Shown in pieces: positions 11,800 through 23,211 of a DNA stretch of 64,000 nucleotides. Under the pieces are notes generated by a model. The model did no database searches, was not told the origin of the DNA, and saw nothing but the letters and a program-made list of their open reading frames with translations. The translations under genes and the position numbers were made by a program. Where the stretch lies: NCBI RefSeq assembly GCF_051020765.1, contig NC_134940.1, positions 15,389,712 to 15,453,711 of the forward strand, given 5' to 3'. Positions within the stretch are counted from its first letter, which is position 1; the number at the start of each line of letters is the position of its first letter. The stretch comes from Lasioglossum baleicum. Lineage: Eukaryota > Arthropoda > Insecta > Hymenoptera > Halictidae.

Positions 11800-14700
11800 A
11801 TGGAAGCAATCGTTGAATATAACTACGAAGCTCAAGCACCTGATGAGTTAACTATAAAGAAAGGAGATATTATCCAAGAGATCAAAGTAATTCCAGGTGG
11901 CTGGTGGAAAGGAACTCTTAGAGATAAACGTGGCATGTTTCCTGATAACTTTGTCAAGGTATTATCTTTCGACAGCTTAAGAAACTGGAAGATGTGAGTC
12001 GTGTAACCTGTTAGAAGTTAATATTTGAATAGTTAGCAATGATTTTGTGGAATCTGTTGACAGTGGTTTAACCCCTTGCCTTACGATTCAAGTTCAGAGA
12101 GCACGTATCGTAAACAACAACAAGGTCGGTCACACATTTTGTGTTGGCTGAGCGTTTAAATCTGTGAAAATCGCACATGATTTTTGATATGTAAATACAT
12201 TTGTGTTTTGTTTCCAATCATTTTGACTAATTCGGTAGATCTAGTTTGTCGTGTGTAGCCCAAACGACGTACCATGTCTCTCACGTGATATCATAGGTGA
12301 AGGGGTTAATAATAGTGTCGCGTTATCTTTAGTAATCACAGAAATATTAAGTTACAACAAGTTAAATGATTCATTTTCGAAAACTACATAAGGATAACGA
12401 AACCATCTATGTACTGTTACATCTTACGATATTCAGTATTCAATTGAATGTAGGTTTTAGATCCTCCGTCAAGTAGAAGCACTGGAGACAAGGTAGCAAA
12501 CAATGTGTCCGAAGAAGTCGCATTGAGAAATGGAGGATCCAGGAAAAAATTTTGCAAAGTGCTATTCGATTACGAGCCGTGTAACAAAGATGAACTAGCG
12601 CTAATACCTGAAGATACGATTGAATTTTTGGGTGAAGAGGAGAAAGGATGGTGGAGAGGTAGACTTAAAGGCAAAGTTGGAGTGTTTCCTTCAAATTTTG
12701 TAACCCCTCCATTTTACGAAGATTCCGACAAATACAAGGACGAAGATAAGAAAGAATGGTGTAAAGTATTGTTTTCTTATGAAGCAGCTAGCGAAGATGA
12801 ATTAACATTGACCGAAGGAGATATACTAACACTCTTATCTAGAGATGCTCCGGATAAGGTAAGGAATGCTCACATACAGTGATTTCCATTAATATTTGGA
12901 CGCTCTCGTAAAACCGATAACTTTTTTAATATTGGACTGTATGATTTGAACTTTTATGAGAAGTTAGACCAATTAGTTTACTACACGATGTGAAAAGAAG
13001 ACCTGTGTCAATTATATGCATTGTGAAAGTTCCGTCGAAATCGGTCGATGCGGAAAAAAAAACGACAGACATTGATTGAACGACAGACAGAAATTTTCAG
13101 AATATGTTTAATTGATACAGATCTACGAAACGTGTTTTTAGATAAATATCAGTATTAAATTCTGTAACAAGTGTTGAAAATTTTCTAGGGTTGGTGGATA
13201 GGAAAACTGAAAGGTAAAGTGGGTCTATTCCCTGACAATTTTGTCGAAGTGATAAATCTTGGGACAGACCATCAAGACCACGAACAAAAATATGATCCGA
13301 AACCTAACGCAAAGACTTCTCAATCAGCGACGAAGAGTAAAAAGGCACACGTTAGAAAAAGTTTAGATATAGAAAATGTACATGCAGGTACATAACTAGT
13401 TTCAATCATTTTCATAACATTACATTAGAAGAGAAGGTAAATATACTTATAGTATCATTCTATCGAAAGTAGAGACAACTAAGAAAGTCATATCAAGGAG
13501 GAAGTCTCGAGAAGAATGTAGCGGAGATATAAAGACTATAGGGGAACATTCAATCATATCAAACTTCAAACGTCTCGTAGGTGACGTGGAAACCAATAGT
13601 GGTAATGGAAATGCCAATACTTCTTTGGGTGAGGAGTTAGATGGGGTAGAGCGAGGAGAAGGGGCACCGCTTTTGCACTTAACAGCATCTCGAGCCAAAG
13701 CACCTCGACGACGTCCACCTTCTTCGCAGCGTTTACTTCGTCGGGCTGCTGGACCAACCTCTATGGCATCGGTTAATGTTCGTTGCACTATTTTCGATAT
13801 AAGTTACATGAAACCTTTGATGGATAAAACGTAGAAAATAGTAGTGATTAATATACGAGCACAACAATTGCCAATTCTATAACTAGACTGCGGATCTTTA
13901 TGCATTTATAGCAAAATGAAGTAGACGAAATTAAAAATTGTTGGAAAATTATGAAAAATATGATTTCTCCTCTATTCAAATAACATTCAATTTAGTTTCA
14001 TTTTTATTTTGCATAAAGATCTGCAGTCTATCTATAACGTTTAAACGTAATAATTATAACTAGACTGCTGATTTTCATGCAAATTCATATTTCTAGAAAT
14101 TAGTTGACACAAGTGAGAATACAGTAAAAATTTATGTTCTTCGTTAAACGAAAATCAAGATAAAATACTTCTATATTTTCGCCCCTTGTTGTAAATCTTA
14201 TAGATACATAAAATCTGCAGTCTATTTAAAGCATGTAAAATTACTATGCTTGTTTAAAACATTTTATTTGAATACTCTTATACAAACAAAATATTTCTTT
14301 ATTCGTAATAGGAAGATAACGTAGCAAATGAAAGCATAGAGACTGTACTAGAGCAATCGCGCGAAGAAGAACCTGACGGATTAACGGCAAAAGCAAGAAG
14401 AAAAGCACCTTGGGTTATTGAATATATTTTCCTTTTGTTAACTATGAATATATAATGTTTAATATAATTAATGATAAATTATTTGTTTGTAGGTGGAAGA
14501 ATTGAAATGGAATCAATTGGAAAGATGGAAGGTCGCATTTGTTGATCCACTTGACAAATCGAAAGTTAAGAAAAAACAGATAAGAAATGCTATCAAGTAA
14601 GTTATTTGAAAGTAAAACTAGCAACCTGTTCAAATTACTTAAAATATCTTATAAATCATTTTCACATTATTTTTAATTACTATATAGAACACCAACAATA

Positions 14701-16102
14701 GAAGATATTTCTAGAACGACAATCCTAGAAGCCATTAATAACTTAGAAGCTGAACTAACTAACGATAGTAAATCGAAAGATAAAAGTCAGAAATCTGAAA
14801 TGCCTCCTCATTCTGAGCAGTCATCACCTAATTCTGGAAACCCTGCTTATGTTCCATATTCGGAGTACATTCAGTTAGTAGAAAGGGTAAGTAAGCAAAT
14901 CTTGAAAGTTATTAGAAAACTGCAGATTTTTATGCATTTATGAAGAAATTGGCTGGGTGAAATATAAAACAGTAAAAGATTGGATAAATTGAAGAATACT
15001 GTAATATGTTGTTTTTAACGTAACACGAAGTCATTAGAGGGGGTGAAATCAATTTTTATTTTATTCCTGCTTCCCACAATAAATGCAGAAGATATTTATT
15101 TTGCATAAAAATCCGCAGTCTAGTTATTAGTTTATATTTATTACGAAATTAATTTTTCTTTCACTAAAAATTGAATTACATAGTTGGAAATATATTAAAA
15201 ATATATGTGCTCCTCCAAAGAATTAAGGGATCACTTGTGCGAACCCGAAAAATTGGTCCCCCTTTACGTGATCTTAACTCCGTCAAAAATTGCTGTATCG
15301 ATATCGTTAAACAATGGTTTGGAAGCCTGAAACCATGAAATTTCTCGCTGAGATATAGCGAGTTAAAGGAAAAATGGAAATTGTACATTTTCTATGCATA
15401 TTTTGAGAAACACCTGGTATATCGAAATGTTAATGAAATTGAAAAAACAAAAGGAGTGCCTTGAAGAGAAAGAAACGTTCTTTCTATTGGTTTTTTGCAC
15501 AAGATTCTACGATAATTTTTTCGCTTTCTGGAGCCAGTTAGAGTTAAAAAGCCCATATTCACTTCAATGTTGAATAACTCGAATAAAAAAAATCGCACAA
15601 TATTCAACAACCACACAATTTACACAGGAAAGATAGCCCTTCTAAATGATATTAACGCGATTTATCAAAAAAATTGTTGCTCCCCGTGTGATTTTCCAAA
15701 GTTGCACAAAATTTTTGTTAACCGTCAATGTTGTCTTCATCTCGCTATAACTTTGTAAAAAACCAACATAGCAACCATTTGAAACAGAGCATCTGAAACT
15801 AGAGGTTTCAGGCTTTCAAACCATTGTTTAACGATATCGATACGGCAATTTTTGATGGAGTTATGATCACGTAAAGTGGGACCAATTTTTCGGGTTCGCA
15901 CAAGTGATCCCTTAATTCTTTTGAGAAGTGTATTTCGTTTTTGTTCCAAGAGGTATAAAAATTGCAAATGCTTACTAATAAATGTTACTCGAAATAGGTT
16001 GCTACTTTAGAGGAGAAACAAACAACAATGCTACAAACGATGATAAACGTATTGCAACAAGTATTTCTTCACCTTCCAGCCGACAGTCCAACAGAACAAT
16101 AG
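11800..16102 (+). CDS. cindr: Three-SH3 adaptor of the CIN85/CD2AP family (Drosophila cindr type)
   Basis: Adaptor linking receptor endocytosis and the cortical actin cytoskeleton (family knowledge). Eight coding exons join in frame: 11800-11958, 12454-12858, 13189-13387, 13470-13771, 14312-14413, 14493-14596, 14688-14886, 15998-16102, giving 524 residues. Three SH3 domains lie at about residues 2-54, 84-140 and 154-207, each with an ALYDY-like start (EYNYEA, FDYEPC, FSYEAA), a GWW motif and a FPDNFV or FPSNFV end. A basic linker follows with a PRRRPPSS segment, a possible ligand site. The last ~35 residues (ATLEEKQTTMLQTMINVLQQ) look like the C-terminal coiled coil of the family. The start is the ATG opening the first SH3. 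Introns carry several transposons. The exon model is by eye and alternative exons are possible. Confidence 0.9.
12072..12306. mobile_element. piggyBac-type short element flanked by TTAA
   Basis: The ends CCCCTTGCC and GGTGAAGGGG form a short inverted repeat, and both sides are flanked by TTAA (12068-12071, 12307-12310), the piggyBac target site. The length is 235 bp, non-coding, in intron 1 of the CIN85-like gene. Confidence 0.7.
13884..14030. mobile_element. hAT-like short element A with exact 8-bp target duplication
   Basis: It starts TAGACTGCGGATCTTTATGCA (first 20 bases match the inverse of the right end ...GCATAAAGATCTGCAGTCTA). The 8-mer TCTATAAC flanks both ends (13876-13883, 14031-14038). 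The element is 147 bp, in an intron of the CIN85-like gene. Confidence 0.85.
14061..14224. mobile_element. hAT-like short element B, same family
   Basis: Ends TAGACTGCTGATTTTCATGC and AAAATCTGCAGTCTA mark a second copy 30 bp after copy A, in the same intron. The flanking 8-mers do not match, so the insertion is older or the ends are misplaced by a few bases. Confidence 0.65.
14916..15122. mobile_element. hAT-like short element C with exact 8-bp target duplication
   Basis: It starts AAAACTGCAGATTTTTATGC and ends GCATAAAAATCCGCAGTCTA. The 8-mer GTTATTAG flanks both ends (14908-14915, 15123-15130). This third copy sits in the last intron of the CIN85-like gene and confirms independently that the family makes 8-bp duplications. 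Confidence 0.85.
15206..15930. mobile_element. Tc1/mariner-like element with ~135-bp inverted repeats
   Basis: The arms at about 15206-15340 and 15795-15930 are inverted copies; they share AAAGAATTAAGGGATCACTT and ATCGATATCGTTAAACAATG. TA flanks both ends. The ends resemble Tc1 elements (short run, then AAAGAATTAAGGG). No transposase frame remains; the open frames on the minus strand are translations of the arms. It lies in the last intron of the CIN85-like gene. Confidence 0.75.
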
Positions 16103-18965
16103 ATGTCAACGCATAAATTTAGCAGTATGTTTTCTATGTATAGTAATACAAATACGAAGTTTTTAAATTCACTAAGGAACAAACTATGGTTACACTACTT
16201 CTAATCGCACACAATTCACTTCTTTTCAGTTTATATTTCACATAATACAAAGGCCTTGGTTTCTCTTTCCATTTTCAGTGGAAATCTTAATGTAATTCAT
16301 ATTTGTATCATTCTTCTATTTATTTACATAGATAACATTATTTACTTAATATTGTTTAAAACGAAACATTCAATATGTTATTCATCATGTACAAAAGTAT
16401 ATTCTTGATTTGCATATATGATCTCATTGTAACTGCCTAATTTGTTTATTACTCTGATATTTATGTCAATGGAGTAAGAATCGAAGATATAGTAAAATTC
16501 ATTCCAACTTTTCTATTTTCATGAATTATAATTAAATTCTGTGTATTTTCTCTTAATGCATATTTAAAATTATTTTTAAGCATTAACGATATTTATTAAA
16601 CAACAGATAATATATTAGTTTAATACGCCTTCCTAATCTCTTCGCAATAGCGGAACTGGCCAAAAAGAAGTGCTATCATAATGAAGCGCTTGGAAAATTT
16701 AATTCCTTAACTTAAAAATTTTATCAAAGGAGAAAAACTGTTCATAATCACATGTTCCTTACTAAACTTTATTTAAATAAAACTTCTTCGTGGTAATAAC
16801 AAGCAAATATCGTTACTACACAGTAATATTATATTTTAACAATGGGCTGGCTATTCGCGCGTGGTATACTATAGTGGCATTTCGTACTTAGGGATCAATT
16901 CACGGGAGGGTCACTATAGAAGCCTTTAGTAGCGGAAAAGTTAAACTATATGTTGAAACTATAAAGAATGTAGGTATTTGTACTTAAATCTCGTTATTAA
17001 TGAAAATTATATAATTTGTTTTTCTGTTAAGGAGCTGCCTCGCAATTAATCATTTTTAAATCAGTTGATCAATTCAAGTGCCAATACATTTAATTTTCTC
17101 TCGGATAATTCCCGAACTTTATTATACAAAATTGTTTAGTTCTAATTAGTTATACTTTAAGAAGAGTATTCAAATATATTTAGCAGAAATTTTGTAATGA
17201 TTTCTTAATCGATTAGCAAAATATATTTTTTTCTCTCCGTAAGCAACGCGAACTGGTGCTACACAATAAAATAGTTGTGATATGCTGTATCACATAATTG
17301 TAGTATGACTAAATGAGGCAGCGAACTATGATCAATAATTTTTATCCTAATTAAAATTAGTAACGTCAGAGCAACAGGATATACTGATGCTCTTCTTTTT
17401 TTAAGGGAAATGCATAATATTAAATTTATTCTATATAATCACGAAATTGTTGAATATTTAAAATTGTTTTATTTTTTTAAAAGAAACAAAATTTTCAGTA
17501 AATACAATGCGATTAGAGATATACATACGAGAGAAATACGAACCAGAACAATATCTAATTTTTTATATCAGTAATGAATAGAAATATTTTATGCTTCACT
17601 TTCACACGTATTATTTGAAACTCTATCTTAGTTGTATGGAATAGTTTAAATACACGCTATCCTAAATAAAACACTACTATAAATTCGCAATTTAGCTGTC
17701 ATCTTGAAAAGTCATCTAGTCTGAAAGACACAGATTGCAGTGATTATAAGATTAAAGTGTGCCACGGCCAATGAAAACTAATATTGTCACAATGGATGTC
17801 ATTGTTAACAAGTATTTCCTTCAAAAGGTGATAATAGACTATATTGAGAAGTATATTCATTCATAAATGTCTTTATTTAGTATACTGAATTGTAAATTGA
17901 TTTTTAGAAGCACAGTAACTTCATTATCTCCATAATTATTACATTTTGAAGGACACAATGGATGTAATATATAGTATATAATGTTAGAATTGTGTAAAAT
18001 TTTTACATATTTCAACTGGTTATAGCTTATTTAAGTGGGGTACAACTTAAGTGGGATGGATAGGACTATACAAATACAAATATTCATTGGCATACAAGGA
18101 AGAAAAATATTTTAAAAGCTGTTCCAATTTGGCAGCTTCGGGATTACATTTGTATATGGTTTTTACTAAATTTATAGTTTTAAATTAATACATTTGTCTC
18201 CAATACTAACTACGTATAAGATGTAATATTTACAGACAAACGAAATTGTTTGACAACATCAAATTATATAAATTTATTTGTATATATAAAAATTGAGAAT
18301 TATGAATATGAACATACAGGACGTCTCGCAAATCTTAAACATCTCCGATGTCTCTGGTTACTTTTCGTATTATCAAGAACAACAAAGATATTAAAGATGT
18401 GCAAATTAAATGAGACACTGTGTATCATATCAGCAAGTGTATTACAATTTATTATGCAATTTAGTTTTTAAAAGTATTTTTCATGTTAGAAAGATTTCAT
18501 TTTAATACATTATTCTAATGTATTGTTTTTCTTTTTTTTAATAAATCGAACTGATATTTATATTGTCTGCACACAAATGATTATTTTTTACTGATTTTTT
18601 TAGAATACGTGTTACCGTGTATGTATATAATTTATACGTTTTGTTTATTGCATTTATATCGCGACATACTTAATCGAAATTATATAAGTATTATACATAA
18701 AGTAAATATTTTATTTCTAAGTGATTAACAGTTGTTTATGTTAAAAAACATTTTTTGTGAAAATCATTTACAATGCTTTCAACAATTTTAAGCTCTTTCA
18801 TACTTTTGTAAAAAAATGAAAACACTACAAAAACTTCTTAAAACAATCGAGGAAAATATTTTAATTGTAGACGTATATATAATTAATTTATTTAAAAATC
18901 CACTAACCACTTTTAGAGGTCCAATTACTAATATCAGTCAGTTCATCAAAGACAAAAATAGTTTA
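16103..18965. other. AT-rich sequence downstream of the CIN85-like gene
   Basis: No gene recognised over ~2.9 kb. The first part is probably 3' UTR. Short open frames are AT-rich and have no motifs. Confidence 0.5.
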
Positions 18966-19582
18966 TACAGGGTGTTCCATGCAACTTGAACAGGCTGTAC
19001 CTCCTAAACGGTTGGGAATAGAAGATGTTACAAGTAAAAGTTAAATAGTGTCAGACGGTGCATAATATACAACTAATTTCATGCACTTTTGTGCATTGGT
19101 ACATCAGAAAAATGCAACTGCACTTTTTTTTAAATGGAAGCCAGTCGATGCAGTTTCTTGTGCTCTATACAGAGAGGTCCGTTTAAATAAGAACACCTAA
19201 ATATCTCTTCAGGTTATTGTGATGCAAAAAATATTTGTTACGTAATGTGCATGGTGTCAATGGACCAAATATGTGGCACGGATATTTTTTTTCGGAGTTA
19301 TCAAGATCATCGTTGTTTTTTGATACATAACTACATTTTTTTCTTATTGCATCGGGTAACTGATCGAGAAATACATTCAGATATGTATAATAACATGACC
19401 TTGACCTTGATCTGAAGGTAAAACTTTAATTTTCGAAGATCAAGATCATTTCAATTAATTTTCGATCAATTAATTCGACCAATTATTATGCGCTGTCTGA
19501 TACCATTCAACTTTTAATAACATCTTCTATTCCCAGCCGTTTAGGAGGTACAGCCTGTTCCAGTTGTGTGGGACACCCTGTA
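18966..19582. mobile_element. Inverted-repeat element with TACAGGGTGT ends and TA flanks
   Basis: About 100 bp at each end are inverted copies: TACAGGGTGTTCCATGCAAC on the left, and the right end closes with GGGACACCCTGTA. TA flanks both sides. The arms share AACAGGCTGTACCTCCTAAA and GGGAATAGAAGATGTTA. Between the arms is TGACCTTGACCTTGA (19396-19410), two overlapping TCAAGGTCA half-sites. Non-coding, 617 bp. Confidence 0.8.
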
Positions 19583-21616
19583 TAGTTATTACCCAATATC
19601 ATCAATAAATTCTTTTCCACTTTCGAAAAGTATTATTATACCTTCTACTTACAAAAATAATTTTGTGACAATACTAGTCCTAAGAAAATGAAAAATAATT
19701 TTTCCAATTTTGTATATTGTATAGCGTTAATTGTATTACGTCAATTTTATACAGTTTTTTTTCAAATTTATTATGATACCGAAATTTCAAATATGATTTC
19801 GAATGTTCTTTCACATGTTCAGAACGGCTGTGAATTTCACAAAATGCTTGGTGCCAGCGTTTACAACGAAACAACTCATCAATGTTACTCTCTTCCGATT
19901 TTATCAGTTACACAAACGCAATTTTTTTAAACAAAACGAAATGACAAAATTATAAGGGATCACGTTTGTTTGAAAATGTTCGTGAATTGCGACAAAGTGA
20001 TTTTTACCTATAAGTCTCGCTATATCATTTTCTAACAAAATATGTATTTATGTAATTGATGAAGTTACTAGGAAAGATGAAAATAATAATGAAAGATATA
20101 ATTTTTATTATTGTGTTAAGTTGTTACAATTAGTATTATCACTAACTTATATTTTTTAGAAGTTCATGAACATATTTACAAATTACATATTTAATTTTAA
20201 AGTTATTGATTTAAAATACAATTTCAATATAATATTGAATATATGCTTATTGTGTATTGTTAGATTATTAAGATATTCTGTAAATGTATTATTTGAATAA
20301 TGATAAGGCTTCTAAATATTTAATTACTGTAAAATAACGGAACATAATTTTATTGGAAGATTAAACTTACAATAAAGACCCGTATTACAGTATATCGATC
20401 TGCCTTATCAGTTTAAACCTACTTTATATCGTGTATTTGCGAATCACGTTATCAAATCCTTTCCGAATTGCCGTTGAGATTATATGTATGGTCGTTCTGA
20501 ACACGTATATAAAACGGTCTTGAAAAATTTTCACTATATCACTGAAGCAAAATAGTAAAATGTGTGCCATTAACATGCATTTTTAAATAAACGGATGTTT
20601 ATGTTTTATATGCAACAAAATCTTTATTTGTATCAAGAAATTCAGTCTATAAAATGCACGTTAATTGCTTCTATTTATAAAGATTGTAATTCTTAGTCGT
20701 TTATTTGTAGCATGGGTATGATAGTTAAGTTTCCATTAAAAAACTTACGAAGCATGTGATGATTGTATCTCGCCTTTAGGCTGTTTAGTAAATACGAAAC
20801 CAATCATTTTGTATAAAACAAAATATTGTAAAGTCTTTATTTGTTAGTGTGTATGCATTAACCGTATATGAAAAATAAATATTTATTAAAATAGAGAACA
20901 ATACAAATATTTATAATGAATTTTGAGGCACATAAAACTTGATTGCTGTTTCTCATTATTTATATAAAATATATATGTATATATATATATTGCTTACATA
21001 ATATATTATCCAGCAATAAATCATTGTTGTAATCAAAAATTGTAGCACCATTACACATATAATCTTCTGCAGTTCTGCTAAAACTTTTAATAATTTAACA
21101 GCTGTCTCTTAAGTATTAAGTATACGATAGACGATAAGTAAACAATTGCAGGAAGCACAATTTCTTCAACAATATAGCCTTAAAATTGTATACGTGCATA
21201 TAATCAATTCAGATTGTATACGTGTACATAATCTTCGAAGAGTGAAAATTGTATATTTTTCTCTTAATTAAGCATATTTCCAGGTCAACTCGAATTTGTA
21301 TATTAATTTATCAGAATATATCTTTTCTCTCTCTCACTCTCTCTTTCTTGCTAATAACACAATAATATTTCTACTTACATTATGTTACACACTAATACAC
21401 TGGATAGAGTATTTAAATAAGAATACCAAAATGTCTGCGTTAGTTATAGCTTCATAAAAAAAAAATCGAACATTAGAAAAGTTGGAATCTTTTCCTTCAC
21501 TTGCATTAGAGTCTCACTGAGCGTATTCACCGCTTGACTGGTTCCAAGGGGGAGATATGTAAGAATTAGAGATTTGTAATGGGTAGGCGTAGCCAGACAT
21601 CACAAAGGGTATAGCC
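19583..21616. other. AT-rich intergenic sequence with a short pyrimidine microsatellite
   Basis: No gene recognised. A CT-rich run occurs at ~21325-21350. Nothing else is visible above the AT-rich background. Confidence 0.5.
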
Positions 21617-22239
21617 CAGGGGTCGGCAACCTGCGGCTCGCGAGCCACATGCGGCTCTTTGGATGTGAAGCTGCGGCTCTTTAGTTCCATACGCAAATAT
21701 TATTTATTTTATAAAAAAACAAACATTTCAAAATCGTTCTGAACTGATTAACGAGGATTAGGCACCGATTCTATCTCTCAGCCACTTGTACTCGCTTTTC
21801 ACCGCACCCCTCCCGGGCCCTCCCCCGTAACACGCGTCTTCACTGTCGTCAGTCCGTCGGATGTTTCTATGTAGGTTTTAATTCGCTTTCGACGCAAGAC
21901 AATTTGGCGTCTTCACCAGTGCTTTGGCTGTGACGTATAGTTTGTTGTTTCAAGTAAAAGAGTTAGAAGCGAATTATCTTCTCAAAGTTAGAACTAATGT
22001 ACATATATACAATATACATATATATTATCTAATTTGTTGTGAAAAACACTACTTATATATGAATAAACAGATATTTTTTCTTATGAATAAATAGATTAGT
22101 TTTTTTTTATCAAAAAAACTTTATTTATGCGAGTACTATTTATTGTTGGCAAGAAAAAATTTTGTGGCTCTTTAAAAACTTTGATATTTTGTAAATTGTA
22201 ATTTTTGACTCTTCCGACTCAAAAGGTTGCCGACCCCTG
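21617..22239. mobile_element. hAT-type non-autonomous element with exact 8-bp target duplication
   Basis: It begins CAGGGGTCGGCAACCTGCGG and ends GGTTGCCGACCCCTG. GTATAGCC flanks both ends (21609-21616, 22240-22247). The left end includes GGCTCGCGAGCC. The CAGGGGTCGGCAACC-type end is common in hAT elements. The length is 623 bp and no transposase is present. Confidence 0.9.
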
Positions 22240-22280
22240 GTATAGCCGGATAAGCATGCCCGATTTTCCTGATTCCTGTC

Positions 22281-22461
22281 CAGGCTTGCCATATTCCGCG
22301 CGGTACCAGGCCCCTTACCGCTGCGCCCCTCGCCCATCTGTTGGGCTAAGCCCGCCTGACGCGTGACGACGAGTGGGGCAAGCCAGGCGGGCTTAGCCCA
22401 GCAGATGGGCGAGGGGCGCAGCGGTAAGGGGCCTGGTACCGCGCGGAATATGGCAAGCCTG
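22281..22461. repeat. Near-perfect 78-bp inverted repeat (long hairpin)
   Basis: The arms 22281-22358 and 22384-22461 are reverse complements with one mismatch seen, separated by 25 bp. Both are GC-rich in AT-rich surroundings. A degenerate single arm recurs at 22818-22875 (GGGCGAGGGGCGGAAGGGTA). Transcribed, it would fold into a ~78-bp duplex. Confidence 0.85.
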
Positions 22462-23211
22462 TTCCTGTCTTAAAACATAGTTTTATGTCTAAAAAAACAT
22501 TGTGTAAAATTTCAACTGTCTACCCCCACCGATAGGGGTGATATTGAGGTAAATTCCCCCGCACTTAATTGCAGTTTGCTCTAAAACGAGAAAAGATATC
22601 GACATGGGATAAACGGCAAACAAAAGATATAGATACACTCTATATTTCAGATTTTTTTCAGAATTTTTTGCTAATTATTTATAGTTGAAAATAATTAATT
22701 AATTTTTTGGGAATTTTTTCAACTATCTTCCCCTGGGTTGACACCTACCAAAAAATTCTGAAATATTGCTATGATGCTAACCTATTTTGTGTAAAAATCT
22801 CAGAAGTGTCCGCGGGCTTTGCTGCGCAGCTGGGCGAGGGGCGGAAGGGTAAGGGGCCTGGCGAGTGTGGCAAGACTAGAATATGGTAACCCTGCTCGAG
22901 TCATCAAAAGCTGACCCACCCCTACTTAGGGGAACCGTCTGACGCGTCTGACATTGACCAACCAATTCTACTTTCTGCACCTACTAGACTAGAGCTCGCG
23001 AACCCGACGGATCTTGAAACTCATTTTTCCTGAAGACAAATGTTCTGTATTTACACTTTTACACGAAACTGTTATTTCTAATATATTTTCATCAGTATAA
23101 TTTTACCACAATTTATAATTTACTTATTTTATTTACAGTTTCGTCTGTATAGATCATAACTCATAATTACAATTTTATAACTATCGTGTATACATATAAT
23201 TTTTCATATAT
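22462..23211. other. Intergenic repeat-like sequence
   Basis: No gene. The stretch contains CTACCCCCACCGATAGGGGT (~22521), a short hairpin, then related phrases (CAACTATCTTCCCCTGGGTT, ~22719), and the degenerate arm of the nearby palindrome. It is probably fragments of transposons. Confidence 0.4.

Noticed and set aside
15176..15967. Minus-strand frames in the last intron of the CIN85-like gene
   Set aside because: They are translations of the inverted arms of the Tc1-like element, not a transposase.
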